Positions 30,015-33,699 of a stretch of DNA of 33,699 nucleotides are shown here, piece by piece (within the stretch, counting starts at the first letter, position 1; every line of letters begins with the position of its first letter). Source of the DNA: a virus; IMG/VR virus record IMGVR_UViG_3300046170_000028, positions 1 to 33,699 of that record, one strand, 5' to 3'. The notes beneath the pieces are model-generated. The model was not told where the DNA came from. It did not search any database and saw only the letters and a program-made list of their open reading frames with translations. The position numbers and the translations under genes are program-made.

Positions 30015-31265
30015 TTAGTATCCTGCTACTACATCTAGTAGTTCGTGGTCGTCTATTTCAAAATCGTAGTGGTACGCTACTTGTGCTAACTGATCTACGT
30101 AAGCCAAAGCGTCAATTAAGTCATCGTGGGTCAGAGGATCTGGAAACTGGAACAGTTGGTCCAAGAACCTAGAGTTCCACTCGCCTTTACTCAGTGTTAC
30201 GTAGCCGTTCTCAAAGCGTCCCTGCAGCGCCCACATTACCCTGTCAGTCTTCTTCTTGTTACCGTGGGTTAACTCCTCGACTCTAAAGAACGTCCCGTAG
30301 CGCTTCTGTAGATCCATCAGAGGCGACATTACAGCCTGCTTTGCGATGCCTCGTTCAATACCAACGCTGATAGGACGGTAATCTCTGACGGCCTGAAATA
30401 TCTTGGTGGCAGTCTCGTCAAGGCTCCACCGCCCATATATAATGTTATCAACGTACCAACCATCAGGACTAACTTTAACAACAGCGATTGCGGTTTCATC
30501 TAGTTTAGCGTTCTTTGTCCGTTTCTTGTTTACTTCCTCAAAGCCAGCTAGGTCAACAGCTATATAGTAATCTCCAACCTCTGGCTCTTCTCCAAAATGC
30601 ACCCAGTCTTCTCTGAACATCTCTGAGCCTCTGGCTTCAAATGAGGCCATGAACTCTTGTCTAAAGGCGTAACTCGACATTGATTTCTTTGCCATGTCGA
30701 TTTCAGACGGGTCCAACAGAGGGTTGTCGTAGCTGGTGAAATGCCAGCCCCGGTAAGTTTCATCGTCACCTAACTCCGCGTACTTGTACAACTCGTAGAA
30801 GTGATTACGTCCCATAGGCGTACCTATAAACATCGCAGAACCCTTTTGGTCTGCCAGTGCTGGACGGAGTATCTGTTCCCATACGTCAGGCTTCATGTCT
30901 GCGTATTCGTCCATCACGAGAAACTTCAAGGACACACCACGCATTGTCTCAGGCCTGTCGGCTCCCTTGAGACTAATCATGGCCCCGTTGACCAGCTTGA
31001 TCTGCAGGTTGTTTATGTGCGAACCTGAGATAACAGGGTGTCCTAGCTCTAGCAGGGTTTGCCACATGATGTCTCTTGCTTGGCCCTGCGTAGGCGCAAC
31101 GTAAAAAACTTGACCTCTATCGGTCTGTAGTGCATTAATGATTAACATCCAAGCAGCAAGACGGGACTTCCCTGTTCTCCGTCCTGCGGCTACTACCTTG
31201 AACCTAGTAGGATCAGAGTAGACTTCCTGCTGCCACGGCAACAGTTGTACGTTTAAGTCTGTCAC
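30015..31265 (-). CDS. large terminase subunit (TerL)
   Basis: A 416-residue packaging ATPase-nuclease. Walker A is VVAAGRRTGKSRLAAWM, Walker B LKFLVMDEYADMKPDVWEQ, and the coupling motif MFIGTPMGRNHFYELY. The RNase-H-like nuclease has VGDYYIAVDLAGFE (catalytic Asp), SVGIERGIAKQAV and THDDLIDALAYVDQ. It cuts concatemeric DNA and pumps it into the head. The length is shorter than T7 gp19 (586). The start is GTG at 31265 with the N-terminus close to LLPWQQEVYSDPTRFKVVAA. It is separated from the small-terminase candidate by five genes, an unusual gap. Confidence 0.93.
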   Translation of the reverse strand: MTDLNVQLLPWQQEVYSDPTRFKVVAAGRRTGKSRLAAWMLIINALQTDRGQVFYVAPTQGQARDIMWQTLLELGHPVISGSHINNLQIKLVNGAMISLKGADRPETMRGVSLKFLVMDEYADMKPDVWEQILRPALADQKGSAMFIGTPMGRNHFYELYKYAELGDDETYRGWHFTSYDNPLLDPSEIDMAKKSMSSYAFRQEFMASFEARGSEMFREDWVHFGEEPEVGDYYIAVDLAGFEEVNKKRTKNAKLDETAIAVVKVSPDGWYVDNIIYGRWSLDETATKIFQAVRDYRPISVGIERGIAKQAVMSPLMDLQKRYGTFFRVEELTHGNKKKTDRVMWALQGRFENGYVTLSKGEWNSRFLDQLFQFPDPLTHDDLIDALAYVDQLAQVAYHYDFEIDDHELLDVVAGY

Positions 31266-31270
31266 TTGGT

Positions 31271-31699
31271 CTAGTTACAAACTCCAGCGTCTTCTGAGTT
31301 ATCAAACTGATTGTCACCACAGCCGTACTTACCGTCGTTATCGGTGTCACAGAAACGGCTCCAAGCCTGCATATCAAATGTATAACCTTCGCTCCACGGC
31401 ACGTAAGTCTTACACCACTGATGTGATCCTACAGCAAAAGGATCTTGTGGTTGTTCTACGTAGTCACGCTTAGTCCACGGCTTTTGTACACGAAAGAACG
31501 TGTCTTTGTTTTTCATTAGCTGTCGCTTGAACAGAGAGCTACTAGGCGTACTGATGTAGATTTCTTGGTTGTCCTCTAGGGTGTACGTAGATCCGTCGTC
31601 ATAGTTGATAACAGTTTCTGCTTTGGCTCCGATAGAAACTAGAGAAAAAAGGAATACTGCTGCAAAACCTAGTACCATTTCGTTTACTTTGTTAGTCAT
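31271..31699 (-). CDS. exported protein with a Ca-binding-like Asp loop
   Basis: A 142-residue protein. MTNKVNEMVLGFAAVFLFSL VSIGAKA is a signal peptide (cleavage likely after AKA at about residue 27). The mature part has YDDGSTYTLEDNQEIYIS and PWSEGYTFDMQAWSRFC. The end carries DTDNDGKYGCGD, a D-x-D-x-D-G loop like calcium sites in EF-hand or dockerin-type repeats, and paired Cys. It would act in the periplasm or at the cell surface, for instance in superinfection exclusion or lysis, which is inference. The start overlaps the redoxin stop (ATGA). Confidence 0.75.
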   Translation of the reverse strand: MTNKVNEMVLGFAAVFLFSLVSIGAKAETVINYDDGSTYTLEDNQEIYISTPSSSLFKRQLMKNKDTFFRVQKPWTKRDYVEQPQDPFAVGSHQWCKTYVPWSEGYTFDMQAWSRFCDTDNDGKYGCGDNQFDNSEDAGVCN

Positions 31700-31926
31700 T
31701 GTGAAAGTTCTCCTACGTTGTTTAGGGCTTCTCTAAAGTCTTTTGAACCACCAAAGTGGTAAAAGATTTGTGGTATAGATCGTTTTCCTGTCAGTTGTTC
31801 TACTAAGTCCCAACCGGCTTGACCCGGAGGTATGTGTACGTACTTGTAGTCTAAGTTGTGCTCTTTTGCAATTTTGGTTGCTCTTTTGCAAGCAGGACAC
31901 CAATCAGCACCAACAATGGTAATCAC
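31696..31926 (-). CDS. glutaredoxin/thioredoxin-like protein
   Basis: A 76-residue redox protein: ITIVGADWCPACKRATKIAK with the active-site pair C10-P-A-C13, and RSIPQIFYHFGG with the cis-Pro (P52). Length fits small phage glutaredoxins/NrdH. A logical substrate is the C-terminal Cys pair of the class II reductase. It is encoded in the late operon, far from the reductase, so this link is inference. The start is GTG, weakly preceded by GGAAA. The gene is flanked by a small beta protein and an exported protein. Confidence 0.87.
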   Translation of the reverse strand: MITIVGADWCPACKRATKIAKEHNLDYKYVHIPPGQAGWDLVEQLTGKRSIPQIFYHFGGSKDFREALNNVGELSQ

Positions 31927-31929
31927 GAG

Positions 31930-32283
31930 TTAGTTTCCGTTAAAGTTTACAAATGTTGCTGGTTGTTCTAGTAAGTCAAAGGTGACAACTACTTCTACGT
32001 TACCTGATCCTCCTGCTGCTGCTTTAATTATATCTCCTGCTTGTAGTACAAAGATAGCGTTTCCGTCAATTAACAAATTGTTTTTAGCTGATATGTTGGT
32101 TCCATTGTAGATGTATACATCAGCAGTAGGAGAAGGTTTGTCTACAAACACAGTAACGTCGTTAGTTGCGTTATGTAGGTTAGCCACAAACAACATGTTC
32201 CAGTGAGCTACAAACCCACTAGGTATCGTCACAACAGTTTGTGTAGAGGTGTCTGTTAGGTTTACGTTTTTAGTGTATAACAT
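31930..32283 (-). CDS. small beta-rich structural-type protein
   Basis: A 117-residue protein of repeated strands: MLYTKNVNLTDTSTQTVVTI, PSGFVAHWNMLFVANLHNAT, DVTVFVDKPSP, NNLLIDGNAIFVLQAGD and NVEVVVTFDLLEQP. It reads like a jelly-roll or Ig-like domain such as a capsid decoration, head fibre or tail accessory protein. No catalytic motif is present. Position in the terminase/lysis part of the late operon gives no clear role. I cannot name its family. Confidence 0.75.
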   Translation of the reverse strand: MLYTKNVNLTDTSTQTVVTIPSGFVAHWNMLFVANLHNATNDVTVFVDKPSPTADVYIYNGTNISAKNNLLIDGNAIFVLQAGDIIKAAAGGSGNVEVVVTFDLLEQPATFVNFNGN

Positions 32284-32304
32284 GTTTAGCGTCCCTTAAG
32301 ATGC

Positions 32305-32646
32305 CTAGTAAACCCAGATTACAGGGACAGTTCCCCGTGTATCAACGTGAATAAAGTCACCAGCGACCCCTATGCCAGTAAATCCCATAGATAGAGCTTC
32401 TCTTATTAACGTGTACCGGTGTGCAGCGTTTGTTATTTTTATGTCTGCTGCTATGCCTTGCGCGTGGGTTCCCGGTACGTCCTTTTTAGCTTCTATAGGG
32501 TGGCTAGGGCTTCTGTAGCCGCTGGTGATAACAAAAGGGAAACCGCAGTTGTCCCTGAGTTGGTCTAACTTGAGTAAAAACTCGTCTTCCATACGGTTCT
32601 CACCGGTATGTTGACAGTTAAACTCTTCTTTAGTGAAGTTTTTCAA
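32305..32646 (-). CDS. M15-type endolysin (D-Ala peptidase)
   Basis: A zinc peptidase of about 113 residues: NFTKEEFNCQHTGENRM, FVITSGYRSPSHPIEA, THAQGIAADIKI and GDFIHVDTRG. The H...D...H arrangement is the M15 metal site (SxHxxG/AxAxDI and HxD types). It would cut peptidoglycan cross-links at lysis. I start it at TTG 32646, where AGAGGAA is 5-7 bases upstream and TTGA overlaps the stop of the micro-ORF. A TTG at 32664 extends it by 6 residues (MSRGRF) and is the alternative. No signal peptide is visible, so it needs the holin encoded at 20.4-20.8 kb. Confidence 0.88.
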   Translation of the reverse strand: MKNFTKEEFNCQHTGENRMEDEFLLKLDQLRDNCGFPFVITSGYRSPSHPIEAKKDVPGTHAQGIAADIKITNAAHRYTLIREALSMGFTGIGVAGDFIHVDTRGTVPVIWVY

Positions 32647-32705
32647 GAATCTTCCTCTTGACAACCGCAGTCACAGCCACAGATGCTACTCTTGAGAGTA
32701 CTCAC
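32643..32705 (-). CDS. Cys-rich micro-ORF
   Basis: A possible 20-residue peptide starting at GTG 32705: MSTLKSSICGCDCGCQEEDS. Four Cys alternate with single residues (CGCDCGC), a metal-chelating look. It overlaps the end of the small-terminase gene in another frame, and its TGA overlaps the TTG start of the endolysin, as in coupled genes elsewhere in this genome. The ribosome binding site (GAAGG) is adjacent and poor. Real coding is uncertain. Confidence 0.4.
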   Translation of the reverse strand: MSTLKSSICGCDCGCQEEDS

Positions 32706-33120
32706 CTTCAATTGTGCTTCCGTCTTCAGTGCCTCCAAGAATTTCCGTGCTTCCGACACCAGTGATGTTAATCTGTATTGCACTTCTTCCATTGTCTTTT
32801 ACCACCTCTTTTTCAAATGCACCTACTGGGAGTATTCTGTCCATCACTAGCTTCCATGCTGCTGCCTGATTCTTGTGATCGTGGTCTAAAGCAGCCTCAA
32901 AGATAGTCTCTAGTACCTTAACGGACTTAGGACTAGCTAACATCCTAGCCTTGTACTCATTAATTATAGTAGCATCACCCTTAGGCCTGCCTACTTTACC
33001 TCTAGACCCTGCAGTTTTAGCCTTAATTTCCTTTTGCTTAGGCCTACCTCTGGGTCTTTTTTTAATATTAATCTCTTTTCTAGCTGCTGCTTGGGCTTCT
33101 AGGGTGTCTTCTGTTGACAT
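32686..33120 (-). CDS. AT-hook protein, putative small terminase
   Basis: A 144-residue protein. The N-terminal third is very basic with two AT-hook motifs, KKRPRGRPKQK (about 20-30) and GKVGRPKGD (about 41-49). A helical middle follows (EYKARMLASPKSVKVLETIF, AAWKLVMDRILPVGAFEK), and an acidic end (TEDGSTIEGEYSQE). The size, first place in the late operon beside the repeat region, and DNA-binding N-terminus suggest the small terminase that recognises the packaging site. This is inference: large terminase is five genes away. The start ATG has AGGAGA 3 bases upstream. Confidence 0.72.
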   Translation of the reverse strand: MSTEDTLEAQAAARKEINIKKRPRGRPKQKEIKAKTAGSRGKVGRPKGDATIINEYKARMLASPKSVKVLETIFEAALDHDHKNQAAAWKLVMDRILPVGAFEKEVVKDNGRSAIQINITGVGSTEILGGTEDGSTIEGEYSQE

Positions 33121-33147
33121 TCTCCTGTATCCTTGTGTTTAACGCTA

Positions 33148-33200
33148 GTTCGCATGAGTCCCCTGCTTAGGTTGCAACAGATGAGGGGATCTATACGAAC
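33148..33200 (-). promoter_or_regulatory. 53-base leader hairpin of the small-terminase operon
   Basis: In the minus-strand RNA, GTTCGTATAGATCCCCT pairs with AGGGGACTCATGCGAAC: 15 of 17 positions pair, two as G-U, leaving two A-C mismatches and a 19-base loop. The mismatches are all transitions. It lies between the promoter and the first gene, 28 bases before the ATG. It may be an RNase III site, a stabiliser or a protein-binding element. Confidence 0.7.
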
Positions 33201-33261
33201 TATACAACACTCAATCTTTAGTCCCGCACCTGCTTCACTAAATACATCCTAATATCTACCT

Positions 33262-33311
33262 TATATTATACCATACTTTTACTCAAAAGTCAAGCTTTAT
33301 TTTATGTAAAT
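33262..33311. repeat. 50-bp promoter repeat, copy 2
   Basis: The partner of 27256-27305, same orientation, 45 of 50 identical. It carries late promoter 1. The -35 proximal inverted repeat that is perfect in copy 1 is imperfect here. Confidence 0.9.
33265..33293 (-). promoter_or_regulatory. late promoter 1 (sigma-70, extended -10)
   Basis: On the minus strand TTGACT (33288-33293), a 17-base spacer, TGG and a perfect TATAAT (33265-33270). It starts transcription near 33258, about 138 bases before the small-terminase gene, so the mRNA carries the leader hairpin. Confidence 0.9.
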
Positions 33312-33355
33312 AGTACACAAGCTATACTATAGGCGCACCTATTTAGTGCATTTGT

Positions 33356-33672
33356 GTCAACACAGGGTAAACACGAGGTAAAACAAGGCGCTAGGTAGGG
33401 CATAAGTAACATGAATAGTCCCTATTTTTTCTAAATTCACCTTCTGGTGTGCTGAGGTGGCTACAACTATAATTAACACAAGTCAATCCCCTCCCCCGGT
33501 GTCAACACGAGGCCCACCCTTCAGTCTAACACAAGGCAGACACGAGCGCAAGGATAAACTTTGGTACTATTCACGTTGACACGAGGCGTACACTGTGGTA
33601 GTCACGAGGCCCAAAGGCCTACCACAGATGACACGAGATGTCAAGCGTAACACGATGGGAATATTCACAGGT
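33356..33672 (+). repeat. directional ACACGAGG repeat array (iteron-like)
   Basis: About 11 copies fit GTNRACACGAGG with 0-3 changes in the 8-base core. Cores start at 33360, 33371, 33476, 33505, 33529, 33540, 33579, 33602, 33631, 33650 and 33665, all on the plus strand. Exact ACACGAGG occurs at 33371, 33505 and 33579. Two gaps are 11 bases (about one helical turn). This looks like an iteron array for an initiator, or the short repeats flanking T7-type genome ends. Confidence 0.75.
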
Positions 33673-33699
33673 AAACATGTGTTGACAAAGTGTGTGAAC

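Larger units (their letters stand above)
33121..33699. other. 579-base intergenic control region
   Basis: No credible gene is present on either strand. It holds a leader hairpin (33148-33200), late promoter 1 (33265-33293) within a repeated 50-bp block, an AT-rich patch near 33420-33440 and 33465-33478, and the ACACGAGG array to the window end. If the genome is circular or concatemeric it would lie between the two divergent operons. Confidence 0.8.

Noticed and set aside
33356-33672. CRISPR array
   Set aside because: Repeats are only 8-12 bases with irregular 11-105 base spacing and degenerate copies, and no cas genes are present.
33682-33699. A promoter formed across the window ends (TTGACA at the end, TATAAA at the beginning) if circular
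   Set aside because: The spacing would be 12 bases, too short, and circularity cannot be shown from the sequence.
1-33699. tRNA genes, integrase, phage RNA polymerase, lysogeny repressor
   Set aside because: No cloverleaf-forming sequence, recombinase motif or polymerase palm motif of these families was found by reading. Their absence may also reflect a partial genome.

Overview
The window looks like most or all of the genome of a small, lytic, podovirus-type tailed phage of a marine or other aquatic bacterium. The replication genes are T7-like (SSB, primase-helicase, family A DNA polymerase, endonuclease I). The structural set is also podoviral: portal, scaffold, capsid, two tail-tube-type proteins, no tape measure or tail sheath. 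Several small genes (DUF6321-like, DUF7936-like, DUF3310, a class II ribonucleotide reductase and a small CPxC redoxin) are of kinds I associate with aquatic phage metagenomes. I see no phage RNA polymerase, integrase, lysogeny repressor or tRNA gene, so transcription probably relies on the host sigma-70 polymerase. The visible promoters fit this.

Layout. (1) 1-8653, plus strand: tightly overlapping early/replication genes. These are three small ORFs, SSB, primase-helicase, DNA polymerase (TTG start), a GIY-YIG nuclease, a Cas4/RecB-like exonuclease, endonuclease I, small proteins including a DUF3310 protein, and adenosylcobalamin-dependent ribonucleotide reductase. (2) 33120-8648, minus strand: the late genes. 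In transcription order they are an AT-hook protein (putative small terminase), a Cys-rich micro-ORF, M15 endolysin, a small beta-rich protein, a redoxin, an exported protein, large terminase, a tiny membrane peptide, portal, several small basic proteins, two small proteins, scaffold, major capsid, Ala/Ser/Thr-rich fibre, S74 fibre, DUF7936-like protein, three membrane proteins (one a likely GTA-type 3TM holin), a Cys-rich 899-residue protein, tail tube A, tail tube B, a 77-residue mini-fibre, and four large probable internal/ejection proteins. The two blocks converge and overlap by 6 bases at about 8650. (3) 33121-33699: 579 bases without a gene, with a strong minus-strand promoter, a leader hairpin and a directional array of about 11 GTNRACACGAGG-like repeats, perhaps a replication origin or packaging/concatemer-processing site.

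How it works together. A nearly identical 50-bp sigma-70 promoter block occurs twice: ahead of the small-terminase operon and ahead of the scaffold/capsid operon. A plus-strand promoter with the same -10 core lies inside the endonuclease I gene and would drive the nucleotide-metabolism genes. A clear intrinsic terminator follows the capsid gene and would raise capsid expression over the tail genes. The exonuclease and endonuclease I could degrade host DNA and resolve branched phage DNA. The DUF3310 protein, reductase and redoxin would recycle nucleotides. Two apparent single-base frame disruptions lie close together (portal C-terminus near 28150, small basic ORF near 27338) and need read-level checking.
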